NCBI GenBank assembly: GCA_020650975.1
Contig: JAIPMN010003953.1
Span: 1 to 24,618 of the forward strand
Length of the DNA: 24,618 bases
Reading direction: 5' to 3'
Source: Apostichopus californicus
Taxonomy: Eukaryota > Echinodermata > Holothuroidea > Aspidochirotida > Stichopodidae
In this document: positions 1 through 10,144 of the stretch, in pieces
Numbering within the stretch: position 1 is the first letter of the stretch
Layout: each line of letters opens with the position of its first letter
Translations under genes and position numbers: made by a program
The notes under the pieces: model-generated
What the model was told of the DNA's origin: nothing
Seen by the model: only the letters and a program-made list of their open reading frames with translations
Database searches by the model: none

Positions 1-318
1 GTTTGTAACCACACAGATGTCTATTTTAGGTTTTCTCTTTCTATGTTGTTTATACTTTACAAAGGCAGAGATCACAGTAACTTCTTATTATCACGTATGT
101 TAATGTTGGCGAGGCACTGGAAATTAGCGGTTAACTAGGTATAAAGGACTCTGTCAACTTCGTTTCTCGAAATTTACTTTGGTACAGAACTTTATTCTCA
201 TGAAATTACAGGCATCAAACTTTCCCAGCAGGTTACAGAATGTATAATGTACAGCTCATAGACATCACAGTGTATATGTCACGGATAAAGAGAAGACAGT
301 AATGTTGAGGGAAGAACT
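1..318. other. Unassigned non-coding DNA
   Basis: AT-rich sequence with no coding frame, inverted repeat or tandem repeat that I recognise. A 67-codon minus-strand frame (265-468) runs into the adjacent direct repeat and has no recognisable features. Confidence 0.4.
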
Positions 319-906
319 GCGGTTATTTGGGCCATGAATTAACCAAACCGAAAACCATGGTATCAAAAAAGTACGCAGTTTCGGTGCATGTTCTCTAAGT
401 AGACATGACCAACATCTGCCATGCCATGCAAATAATGTGAGACCTGTAACAAACGATTGCTTAATCAATTAAGAGATAAATAATTACAATTAAAGGCATA
501 ATTACAATAAACACAATTTTACATTACATTCACGTTAGTAGTGAAGCTGGACATTTGCAATAACGTCATATATCCAAGCTTTACTTATAACGGTATGAGT
601 ATTATAAGAATAGACAATAACTGTTCGCTCCATGAATACATAGCAACTAAGCTAACAAATGACCATAAACCCCGATAATATATCAATATGCATAACTTAC
701 GGGATAAAACCCAGTTTGAGCAGTGGTTGGTTCTCAAGTTCTCTTACTTCCTCTGAACACACAGGGGAACACACAGTAGCCCTGTCTTGTGGGAACACAC
801 ATTTTTGCAATAAAGTTGCAGAAACACAGTCATCCGAATTTCGCAGGAACACAAAGTCACCTGTTAAACTTTTTGTGGTCCATCGATTCTCCGTGTACGA
901 ATCCCA
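319..906 (-). repeat. Left copy of ~580-bp direct repeat, candidate LTR of Gypsy remnant
   Basis: This segment aligns over nearly its whole length with 2509-3081 in the same orientation, with small indels. Both copies start near a shared CGGTTxTTTGGGCC and share the run GGTGCATGTTCTCTAAGTAG and the motif TAACTGTTCGCTCCATGAAT. The two copies flank a minus-strand pol remnant, so they are most simply the LTRs of that element; on that reading this is the 3' LTR. I could not define clean TG...CA ends or a target duplication, so LTR status is inferred. The right half contains several spaced copies of a GGAACACACAGTAACC-like motif. Confidence 0.6.
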
Positions 907-1042
907 AAGTACCCTTCCATTGCATGGGGAACTTGTTGTGGTCTGTGGGCAACAACATTAGCACAATATCGTCAACTTTAAATTTACGGTCTCTTGTTCA
1001 TGCGTTATAGTACTTCTTATACCTATTTGAGGACTTGCTTAA
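907..1042 (-). pseudogene. Ty3/Gypsy integrase C-terminal part, left of the inserted MITE
   Basis: Read on the minus strand, this stretch encodes the C-terminal region of a Metaviridae-type integrase. A lysine/tyrosine-rich KKYYN segment is followed, after one in-frame stop, by TRDRKFKV and then PMQWKG, which corresponds to the GPY/F-module region of chromovirus and Gypsy integrases. The frame joins the main integrase remnant on the far side of the 365-bp insertion at 1043-1407, through a single copy of TTAA. It stops short of a normal integrase end where the direct repeat starts. The in-frame stop shows that it is dead. Confidence 0.65.
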
Positions 1043-1411
1043 AGGGTGTGAAGACTCGCGCAAAAAGAAACGTCTAATGCAGGTAATCTGACCTAGTTTC
1101 GATCAAGGTGTAACAGAAGTGTTAGACACCACCATTGATCCCAGAAAATACACACACAGCCTGCTACCATCGGTAATTATACACTAGTGTACAGTCAATA
1201 CATACAGCTACGGTCAATACCCACAACACAGTGTATATAGCAGCGAATCAGCGATGGACATCTCAGGTCTAGATAAAAGATAACAAGGTATCACGTTTCA
1301 TGACTGTCTGCATTTTGTAGCGACAAGAAGAAAACTTCAATTGCAAGCAACGGAAAGTTAACTTTTTCAGAGCGCGGCTAGCAGTTTGGGACGAGTCTTC
1401 AATGCCTTTAA
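1039..1411 (-). mobile_element. TTAA-flanked MITE, copy A, inserted into Gypsy integrase
   Basis: The element body is 1043-1407 (365 bp), flanked on both sides by TTAA (1039-1042 and 1408-1411). The ends are imperfect inverted repeats: the left reads AGGGTGTGAAGACTCGCGC and the reverse complement of the right reads AGGCATTGAAGACTCGTCC. A second full copy lies at 10149-10516 and an end fragment at 5225-5266. It has no coding capacity. TTAA target sites are typical of piggyBac-type transposases, so this is probably a non-autonomous piggyBac-like element; the family assignment is inference. The insertion splits a Gypsy integrase frame, so it is younger than that copy. The strand given is arbitrary. 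Confidence 0.75.
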
Positions 1412-2508
1412 CTCTTGCTGTGCTACAGTAGCTTACACGTTTCTTCTAATACAATTGGCAAATCGACTACGTACTGATATGTGCTCCTAATCTCTGGCTC
1501 TTCTCCTGTCCACAATTCTTTTAGAATACTTACTGGCCCGCACACCGTTCTGCTGTTTAGTTGTTCAAACGATGAGAACCCAAGTGACTCGTAGGGGAAC
1601 TCCCTGTATGCAAATAGTAAAGCGGCCAAAAACCTGTCCCAGTCGCGTGGCATTTCCGCGCACATTCTCTTTAACATACATTTTAGCGTACTGTTAAACT
1701 AATCTACTAGTCCATTGCAGATGGGATGGTAGGTGGTCGACATTAATTGTTTGATCTGTAGCAATCGACTCATTTCGAGCATAAGGCCCGAGGTGAACTG
1801 ACTCCCCATATCTGTGAGGATTTAGTTTGGAAAACCCACTCTACTAAATATCTCTAACAGTGCTACAGCTACCCTTTCTGTTTAAGTAATTGGGAGAGCC
1901 ACTGCTTCAGGAAATCTGGTCGCGTATTCTACCAGTCATAAAATGTACCTATTCCAACGATCAGATACTGGCAGATACTGGTCAATAGCAACTCTCCGAA
2001 AGGGAGTATCATTGAGGGGCATTTTCCCAAGAGGAACTCTAGTCACCGAACCTTTCGATACCGTTCTCTGGCAAATATCGCACGAGGCGCAAAACAATCT
2101 GACAGTGCGCTAAATTCCTGGCCAATAAAAATTGCTTGTCACCCTATCAGCAGTCTTCTTTGTGCCTAGGTACCCTGATAAAGGTGAATCGTGTGCAACA
2201 GTAAGCACGCTCTTTCGGGAAGCTTTTGAGACCACAACCTAACGAAATTCTTTGCCATTCTCGACCTCTGCACAAGATACCATTGGACAGTTCATAAGAA
2301 ACTTTGCCGCACCCTCTTGAAACCTCAACAACCCCAGCCTATAGAATTCAACAAACTCTTGTTCAGTTCCTTGAGACTTTGACAATGCTTCTCTATCAAT
2401 GCCAGCGTCGTCCACAACCTTGGTCTTAAGTAGATGCAGCGCACACTCTTGTCTTAACTTCTTCATGCGCGTTTCGACACCACTGCTGAAAGACTCTTTT
2501 GCAGCAAA
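1412..2508 (-). pseudogene. Ty3/Gypsy pol remnant: pre-integrase linker and integrase
   Basis: Read on the minus strand from 2508 down, this is a broken retrotransposon pol. The linker upstream of integrase (about 2508-2250) stays open. A zinc-binding module follows with SGYLGTKKT and CDICQRT; the usual second histidine (family SGHLGTKKT) is tyrosine here. The catalytic core then keeps the first aspartate (RVAID) and the second (LTDMGSQF). The glutamate of the GLVE motif has become aspartate (codon 1702-1704) and is followed at once by a stop (1699-1701). The part from about 1677 to 1423, including PRDWDRFLAALLFAYRE, is open again. Several stops and frameshifts make it a pseudogene. Gag, protease, reverse transcriptase and RNase H are absent from the window. 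Confidence 0.8.
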
Positions 2509-3081
2509 CGGTTGTTTGGGCCGTGTATTAATCAAACAGAAAACCATGGTAACAAAAAAGTACACGGTTTCGGTGCATGTTCTCTAAGTAGACATGACCA
2601 ACATCTGCCATTCATGCTTCAAGTATGCAAATAATGTGAGACCTGAAATATACGATCGCCCATCAATTTAGAGATAAATATTTACCATTCAAGGCATAAT
2701 TACAATAAACACAATTTAATTGCATTCACGTTAATGATTCAACTGGACATTTGCAGTAACGGCATATATCCAAGAATAAACAATAACTGTTCGCTCCATG
2801 AATACATATATAGCAACTAAGCTTACAAATGACCATAAACCCCAAGCCAATAATATATCAATATGCATGCGTTTTGAGCAGCGGTTGGTTCTCAAGCTCT
2901 CTTAGTCCCACTGAATCGGAAACACGGTAACCTCCATTAGGGAAACACACACTAGCCCCTGTCTTGTGGGAACACACAGTAACCCAATGTAACTGCTGAA
3001 ACACACAGTAATCCGACTTATGCAGGAACACAAAGTAACCTGTTAAACTTTTGAGGTCGGTCATTCCTCCTTGTATGAAAC
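2509..3081 (-). repeat. Right copy of ~580-bp direct repeat, candidate LTR
   Basis: This is the direct-repeat partner of 319-906, on the upstream (5') side of the minus-strand pol remnant. It abuts the truncated linker directly, with no gag or reverse transcriptase between them, so the element has a large internal deletion or was assembled by recombination. It carries better-preserved copies of the GGAACACACAGTAACC-like motif (about 2918-3042) than the left copy. Short minus-strand open frames here are repeat sequence, not genes. Confidence 0.6.
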
Positions 3082-4140
3082 TTTAAGCGAAGAAACCCGC
3101 CCATAGTTTACTCTTTTCTTTTATAATGACCTCATGTAGGTAGTGCATTCTGACACTGTACTTGATCTCACCAAAATATAAAGGATTTTAATACCTCTAG
3201 TTATCATTGGAATGAAAGTACGTTTCAAGTTTAATACATATGCAAATTATGGTGCTCGGTCAGAACACAACACTATAATCCAGGAAACTTCCACTCGCGT
3301 GTCAGGTGACGGAAGGTTACTTGTTCAGAAAAGTCACATGACCGCGTGACACACTTAACAAACTTTCACATGACGCATTAAACACAGGCTATACAGTAGA
3401 AGTACAGTCCAACAAAATGTGGACGACTTCAATATTTTAACAGTCAAGTGGTTGCCTATCAGTATTGAATAGCTTTCTCATATTTACTTTGACAAGCAAC
3501 AGTGCCAAACAAAATTGCAGAAGTCAGCTACTTCTTTCATACATAGTTGCACGGCACTTGCATTGTGTTCTTGCTTAGAAGAGAGTGAACATCCTCTTTC
3601 ACACCTGCCACCTCCCATTATGTAAACCACTGAATTTGCTGCAGTCCATGCACAATATAACAAAAGCAAGTGGGAGAATAATTGGGTTTTCTCTGTGATA
3701 GTGTCAATCAGATCTTTCAGTTATACCAACTAAAATAAGTGAGAAGTTCTAGGCTTGTAGATGTGGAACAAATGTTTTTTGAAACCTTTCAACATCATAG
3801 GAATACTTGTTTCAAATTACCAAAGAAATGTTCAAAGGGTTGTCATTTGGGAAGCATTGTGATCACTTTACATATCTGGCCATTATGAGACCCACTTTAT
3901 AACCCTTTCAAACCATTGAATATATGGAAATTGATAGTAGATCCTGTTCCAAAGTTCAACATTTTGTGTTGATTTTGCCACAATTTGTTAAGTGCAAGAG
4001 TGCTTGATGGCAAGATAACTGAATTGAATCAGCACTGGTCCTGGGGAAAAGAAAAAAAAATTCCCAAAACTAAACCATAAATGTAGCTCATCTGTCCAAG
4101 AAACAAGGACTAAACATAATATAGAAAAGAAAGAGCTGGG
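3082..4140. other. Non-coding DNA without recognised features
   Basis: I see no convincing gene. The part at 3285-3345 has weak resemblance to the internal part of the TTAA element (ACGGAAGGTTACTTGTTCAG against ACGGAAAGTTAACTTTTTCAG), which may be a very old copy. The rest is ordinary AT-rich sequence. Confidence 0.35.
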
Positions 4141-4894
4141 GCTTACAGGGGCGTCTCCAGGATTTTCTAACATGGGGGGCACGAATTACTATCTAAGCGG
4201 AGCGCCACCATCGATTGGCGCACAGCGTACAAGAAAATTTCTGGTTTTTATTCCCCCAGATCACCGGAAATGGCACTTCTTGGGCTTGAAATGACCAACA
4301 AGATATATACTTTTGCCTGAGAACCAAGAATTTCCCAATAATTTTTTTTTCAATCCATAACCATTGAAGATTTTCACCAGTCACACATCATGTTCGACCT
4401 GATCGCATCTCCTGTGGATCATTGCTTCTTGTAAGTGATTCTACGTCGCGGCCCACAATACCCGTAAGCCCACTTTTCAAGGTTTAAAGCCCATTGTTCA
4501 GAATTTGAAAATTCACAATTTTCGTGAATAAATTCACTTCAAAACATACCCACATAATGTTGCACAAAATTTCATCTATGGACAACCAACATAGAAAAAC
4601 CTCCTTCAACCCCTAACAGACAGGTCAAAATTGCACGAGCAGAGGGAAGTATGATGAAAAATGGTGGTCAGGGAATTTTCGAAAATTCAGACACAGTTAA
4701 TTAAATGGTGTACAAATATTTAAAACCTCTTATAACGGCTACTATTAAACTTCATTGAAGGAAATGAAAAAAATACCAGAAATTTCCGAAGCAGAACACT
4801 ACACACATCTACACACATCTTTTTTTTCCTCTCCTCTTTTTCTTACCCGGGGGGCGCACACCCCCAACCCCCTCCTGGATACGCACCTGGCTTA
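4141..4894. mobile_element. hAT-like non-autonomous DNA transposon, 744 bp
   Basis: The element spans 4146-4889. The left end is CAGGGGCGTCTCCAGGA and the reverse complement of the right end is CAGGTGCGTATCCAGGA, matching at 15 of 17 positions. The flanks repeat GCTTA directly next to both ends (4141-4145 and 4890-4894). Ends of the type CAGGGGCGxxTCCAGGA are familiar from hAT-superfamily miniature elements. hAT elements normally make 8-bp target duplications and only 5 bp match here, so the assignment is tentative. The interior has no transposase frame; short open frames inside (3988-4384, minus) look like chance. Confidence 0.65.
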
Positions 4895-5220
4895 AACGCG
4901 AGAGCTGGTGATAGATAACTGGACGTTGTTCACAAAGATATTATCAGTTGGGTTCATTGACATAAATATAAGCAGAACTAAAATACTTACATGGTATCAG
5001 ATACCACCTTCACAATGCTTGACAAATTCCTAAAAGGCATTACCAAGCTAGGCTGGGATATTTAAACCACATAACATAGCTTGTGGGGATGGACCAGACC
5101 CAAATTTTGGGATCGGGTCTGAACCAAATTTGTCCAAGATGGAATTAGAATCAGAGAAAACTACTACTAAATCCCAGAAGAATGCATCTCTTCCTTTCAT
5201 CACAACTTGTGAAAATATCC
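4895..5220. other. Non-coding DNA without recognised features
   Basis: No convincing frame or repeat. Overlapping short open frames on both strands (5048-5435) share no residues with a family I know. Confidence 0.3.
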
Positions 5221-5266
5221 TTAAAGGCATTGAATCCTCGCCCCAAACTGCGTGCCGCGCTCTGAA
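5221..5266 (+). mobile_element. End fragment of the TTAA-flanked MITE, copy C
   Basis: Directly after TTAA (5221-5224), about 42 bp match the reverse complement of the right end of copy A: AGGCATTGAATCCTCGCCCC, then CAAACTGCGTGCCGCGCTCT. Similarity stops near 5266, so only one terminus remains. It is a third independent occurrence of the same end next to TTAA, which supports the TTAA target site. Confidence 0.6.
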
Positions 5267-6637
5267 GTTTGCCAAAAATACTCTCCTGGAGGTCTTTACT
5301 CTCCAAATTGTTCTCAGACATTTTTAAGGAACACACAAGATGACTGAATGTCTCGGTGAGGAAACATTTCCTTGAAAATTGTAATAAAGACAGTTTAAGA
5401 ATTTTGACAAAAGGTGACCATATTTGAATAGACATACCTTGAACATTTTGAAATTAGTTAACACTAAGGATGAATTTAGGCATGATTTTGATATATTGTA
5501 TACCTTTCAAAGATCACTTATCAATCCACATTGTACCTCCTAAACCACTTTTAAATTTTGAGAAAAGACCCTTTAAACAGTTGAGGTTCATCAGTTAAAG
5601 TGACTGGACCTTGTAGTCTACTACACAGACCATTGGATCAGTGACAAATGACATATTTATAATTTGTTACAAATGTTCCAAGGACAAATGGTTGTAAGTT
5701 GTAATGTTGTTAGTATGAAGTTATAAGAACATGCTTTTGTTGAGTTACTATATAAAAAAAACAAAATGGAGAAACATTAAAGACATACTTCCAAAGTTGT
5801 CAAGAAATGGGAAAAGCTATTTGAAATGATTCTAACTACCTCAATTAATAACCACAAGAATGTACTATGTTGACAACTGATAACCACTATTGAGAGGTCT
5901 TCACCACAGGAATGCACCATGTTGGCAACAACTACCTTTTTACAAATGTCAAGCATGAATGACTTTTTCTTTACAGAGCTGCAGTATCCAATAAAACTTG
6001 ATTATAGTAGAGAGAGAATTAGATATTACTCAAGATACACAACAAATAAGAAAGGGCCTCTTTACACCTCATTCTCATTAGTCAAAATATTTGCCTTCAG
6101 TTAGCACTTCACTGTTGAGGATAGGGATGGATGGTTATGGGAGGGTGGGGAGGGGGGATGGGGGGGGGTAAATGGAAGATGTAGCAGCTGAGAGAGTTGG
6201 CTGTCCAAACTGTTTCTTCCATGGATGTTCTCATGATTGCATATATTTATTTTTGGGCATTTCAAAAAGAATTAGGTGTGTAATATTATATAATAATAAT
6301 CAATGTCTCTCTCCCCTCAACAGGCGTAAGGTATGCTTGCTGAGTATTTGAAAGATATGGTGGGGTAAGTACACTCCATATCGATGATTCGTTTTAACTA
6401 CCAAATAAGACCGGAATTTATTCATTTCAATCTGCCTTTCTCTCTGATTTGTTTTTAAAGTGATCTCTGTATAATAGTTTTAAGATACATTGATTGTATG
6501 CCACTTCAATTCAAGATGTTTTCACAAAAACATTTCTACTATCTACATTATTCATATTTGCTTTAGTTTGACTTTGCAGTCAAGGTCATTCAGAAGTGTA
6601 ATCTGCAACAACAATGCAAAGCTGATTTGGAGGTTTT
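5267..6637. other. Non-coding DNA, with a G-rich tract
   Basis: AT-rich intergenic sequence. The only structured part is the G-run tract at 6139-6168. The 61-codon frame at 5919-6104 has no supporting feature. Confidence 0.35.
6139..6168 (+). other. Potential G-quadruplex tract
   Basis: Five runs of three to nine guanines are separated by one or two bases (GGGAGGGTGGGG, then A, then GGGGGG, then AT, then nine G). This satisfies the usual pattern for an intramolecular G-quadruplex. No gene is close enough to suggest a role. Confidence 0.5.
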
Positions 6638-7175
6638 GTTAGCTAGAACTTGCAAAAGTGAAACAGTTAGGGACTAGTACTAGCAAATATTATAACAATA
6701 TTAGCAAACTTAATAACAATAGTTAGAACTAGCAAAAATGATAACAGTAGCTAAAACTAGCAAAATGAATAATAATATTAGTTAGAACTAGCAAAATTGA
6801 TAAAAATATTAGTTAGAACTACCTGTAGCAAACTTGACGACAAAATTAGTTAGAATTAGCAAAATTGATGATAATATTAGTTAAAGGTAGCAAAATGATA
6901 GTATTTGCTAAAACTAGCAAATATGATATTAGGTAGACCTAGCAAAAATGATAACAGTAGCAAGAACTAGCAAAATTAATAATAATAATATTAGTGAGAC
7001 CTAGCAAAATTGATAATAATATCAGTGAGAACTGGTTAAATTGATAATAGTATTTGTTAGAACAAGCAAACTTGATAATAATATTAGTTAGAACAAGCAA
7101 AACTGGTAACATTAGCTAGACCAAGCAAACATGATAGTAATGTAAGCTACTAGAACTAGCAAAAATGATAACTAG
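6638..7175. repeat. Degenerate minisatellite built on CTAGCAAA
   Basis: About 15 diverged units of roughly 30-45 bp, with a consensus close to ATTAGTTAGAACTAGCAAAA followed by TTGATAATAAT. The CTAGCAAA core and the preceding TTAG are the most constant parts. Unit length varies through AAT-rich insertions, which points to an old array. No coding potential. Confidence 0.75.
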
Positions 7176-7640
7176 ATAAACTAAATTTCATCACAGCCAT
7201 GCATTTGTAAGTTTGCTTTGATTTAATTTGTTCATGAATGAATTGAAGTTAGAACACAGTAAACTAACCATGAACTATATCCGTAATTGTACATGGTAGT
7301 GTTTTGATAACACATGTCTAGCATGAATAGCTCCACTGGAGTGTAATGTCATGGCCGGAACCAGCCAGTGCTAGTGCTGGCAGTATTGTTCAAAGAACAC
7401 AGTTTGTACCTTTCAACAGGTTGATTGTCATTAGATATGAACAGAGGCTCCGTACCGTAACAGGAACCATATCAAGTAGCTGGCTGAGCTGTTCTGACCA
7501 TATTTTGTCCGCCTGCCTGCCTGGTCTTCTTTGAGAAGTAACATATCAGTCAACTGATTTCCTATAGCTGTACACGTCCAAGAAGATAATTGTCAATTTC
7601 TCTGCCTAGAGTGTGATGTCTAAGGTAAATATTTTGAGCT
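7176..7640. other. Non-coding DNA without recognised features
   Basis: Ordinary sequence. The 62-codon plus-strand frame at 7346-7534 shows no motif I recognise. Confidence 0.3.
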
Positions 7641-7644
7641 AAGA

Positions 7645-7705
7645 TTTTGATTTTTTTGTTTTCTCTACCTTTTGTTTTGATTTTTTGTTTTCTCTAACTT
7701 TTGTT
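7645..7705. repeat. Two-unit ~30-bp T-rich tandem repeat
   Basis: Two consecutive units of TTTGATTTTTTTGTTTTCTC followed by TACCTTTT or TAACTTTT. A poly-C/CT tract follows at about 7787-7815. Confidence 0.6.
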
Positions 7706-7869
7706 ACATTGTAATAGTGAAAGGAAGCTGACAATGACCCATATGGATTAAAAGATGGGATGGATCTTTCTAGATAAAAGATTGTCCCCCCCCCCTCCTC
7801 CCTTTCCCCTCTCCCAACTTGCCATGCATTCCATATCATCTTTCTTCCTATCTCCTCCCCCTTACCGAA

Positions 7870-8095
7870 ATCCCAGATCTGGGCCAGATATAAGAATCCA
7901 TATCTTGGCCAGATCTGGAATATCAATCTGGGCCAGATCTGGAATTTATACCTGGCAAGATAAAAATATTGGCAGATATAACTTGATACAAAATGATATC
8001 AAATCTATGGCCCATACAAAATATTATCTGGTTAAATTTTCATGGCATCCATATCTGGGCCAGATAAAACTTTATCTGCATATCTGGAATAACTG
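7870..8095. repeat. Cluster of near-palindromic ATCTGGGCCAGAT motifs
   Basis: The 13-mer ATCTGGGCCAGAT, its own reverse complement apart from the centre, occurs at 7877-7889, about 7927-7939 and about 8052-8064. A one-base variant, ATCTTGGCCAGAT, lies at about 7912-7924. Half-sites ATCTGG and CCAGAT fill much of the remaining region. Spacing is irregular, so it looks like a degraded satellite or a nested foldback rather than a clean tandem array. Open frames crossing it on both strands are by-products. Confidence 0.6.
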
Positions 8096-8870
8096 TATTT
8101 AAGCGGGTTATGTCGATCAAATAGGAAATAAGTAGCCAAAACTGGACTAGCATTGAGAGTAACTATCCAGCTTGATCTGTTAATCTCTGTTCTGGTACGG
8201 AGACCCAAACAGAGAGCAAGACACACGCGAAATATAAACACAGAACTCAACTGCATTGAAATATAGTAAAAGTTGTGTATTGTGCAAAGTGATATACATG
8301 TACATTCAAATCTTAGGCACAGGTAAATCATATTACTTACTTATATAAGCTGGCATCACGCTGTACCAGTACGCTTAAATAATACTTGAAGGTTAAGTTC
8401 TTTATTCTTATATGGTCCTGTTGTGCTATTCCTTCATTTGTCATATATTTGCTTTAATAAATAAGTTCCAGGAGCCTCGGGGGCAATATATGTTCCATTC
8501 AGTATTCAGGTTCAGTCCCAAAATATCTTCCTTGTTTCCTTCCCTTCCAAAACTTCCTTCGTTAACTTCCAAGTATGTGTTAAGATTTGCTTTGACCGGT
8601 CAACTGAACCTATATTGCAAATTGCTCAAATACAGAATGATGTAGACCAAAAACCAGCTTAGAGACGATAATTTTGTAGAGATTTCATATTTGGTGGAAC
8701 AATGCATGTGCATTTCAGTACCTCGCCAAGATTGTGCCATTAAATATCCCCAGCTAGTAGACCGTTGGACTTACCCCACTTTGACACCCATTTGACAAAG
8801 ATCTTGGTTGTCACTATGATTCCCACATAAAAACAGCAAAGTAGTGGCTTAAAAGATGGTACTAAGACAA
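8096..8870. other. Non-coding DNA without recognised features
   Basis: Short open frames at 8032-8331 (minus) and 8412-8645 (plus) have no recognisable domain or coding character. No repeats seen. Confidence 0.3.
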
Positions 8871-8958
8871 TGATACTTTGGTGACTTGAAAGATTGTAGT
8901 AAGCTAATGATACTTTGGTGACTTGAAAGATTGTACTAGCTAATTCGATGCTTTGGTG
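8871..8958. repeat. 37-38-bp tandem duplication
   Basis: TGATACTTTGGTGACTTGAA followed by AGATTGTA starts at 8871 and again at 8908. A partial third start (CGATGCTTTGGTG) lies at 8946. Confidence 0.75.
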
Positions 8959-10144
8959 GGGATTTTATATATGTTAAGCAATTGTTGTGCCACTGTAGTA
9001 CGTACAGTTGCTATAAATTTTTTTGGGGGGGGGGAGGTGGGGGTTTTGAAAAGAAATTTGCTTTTTTACAGTGTTGTAACATTAGTAGCTCAATGTCCTT
9101 ACAGTCTAAAACCCCTAGATTTTGCTAAGTCCATCATGAAAAGTGCTTTTGAGATATTTTGAGATACATAGCATCATTTCTCATGAACCAAATATGGGCA
9201 GTTTCCTTCCTGTTGCATACTGCCAGTCTCCACCTGGTGCAACTTTGGGGTACTTGTGAGTATTTTACACAACCAGTTTGAATGTGCAGTTCAGTGACCT
9301 AGCTATTGGCAAATTCAAGTGAGTGTAGTTCTATAAACTTCCTGAAGTACTATGTTACAATTTAATCTCCTTCATTGGTTCTCAGTAAAGAAAGACTTGC
9401 ATGGGAGATGGTATCTCCAAGTTAGGTTGCCATACTGAAAAGTTCATGAGGCATTGCTGCCCTACCTCCCCCCCCCCCCCCACTGTACAGTAATATCTAG
9501 TGAGAAAGATTTGTATGTGTATTTCTACAAAATCCTTCAATGTTCAGCATTTATTAATTGTTCAGTATTATTGTCATACCTTTCCTGTGGGAGGATAATA
9601 TTATGTTCATGGCTGATTGGTTTGACGAAACGCTCTGCTTCACACGTTCAATGAAGGAAGTTTAAATGGGTCTACAACTCTTATTATGGATGTTTTGCAT
9701 GGTGGTGGAACCAATTGCATATGGGGTGTAGGTAATATCTAGGGCTACTGTGAATAATATAAACAATATCAAAAGTGTTCCTTGAAGCAAATTCAACCAT
9801 TGTCTGTGTGGTAGTGTTAATTGGCCAATTTTGTTGCTGGGTGATGACGTGCATAATCAAGTGGGGATGTTTTTTATCTTTCCAATTTTGTTGTCACGTT
9901 TTTGTGTTGTATAGCTATTGAGAAGAGTTGTGTTCATGGCATTTTCCAGTGCTACCAGATCATGTACAGCAAGACAAATCTTGTGCTCTGATTGGTCAGT
10001 GTTGTAGATGGGTGATGTCATGTGTCACTAAATGGGGAAGAACCTTAACTTTCTGATTTGGTTTTCACAATTTGTGGTTAAAGTAAACCTGTGCATAAGT
10101 TGTTTCTGAAAAGTAAGGACCTGTGTCAAGTACTGCCTTAAATA
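8959..10144. other. Non-coding DNA with homopolymer tracts
   Basis: Contains a G-run (9027-9048) and a C-run (about 9468-9481). A weak ~180-bp degenerate duplication is visible: ATTGGCCAATTTTGTTGCTG near 9831 resembles ATTGGTCAGTGTTGTAGATG near 9991, and both are followed by a GGTGATG segment. No gene seen. Confidence 0.35.

Noticed and set aside
659-1010. Plus-strand frames of 100 and 73 codons
   Set aside because: They lie antisense to the Gypsy integrase end and inside the direct repeat; the motif content is on the minus strand.
3285-3345. Possible fourth, very old copy of the TTAA element
   Set aside because: Only a ~40-bp patchy resemblance and no recognisable ends or TTAA flank.
7639-8331. 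Frames of 95-115 codons on both strands
   Set aside because: They are read from T-rich, C-rich and ATCTGGGCCAGAT repeat sequence.
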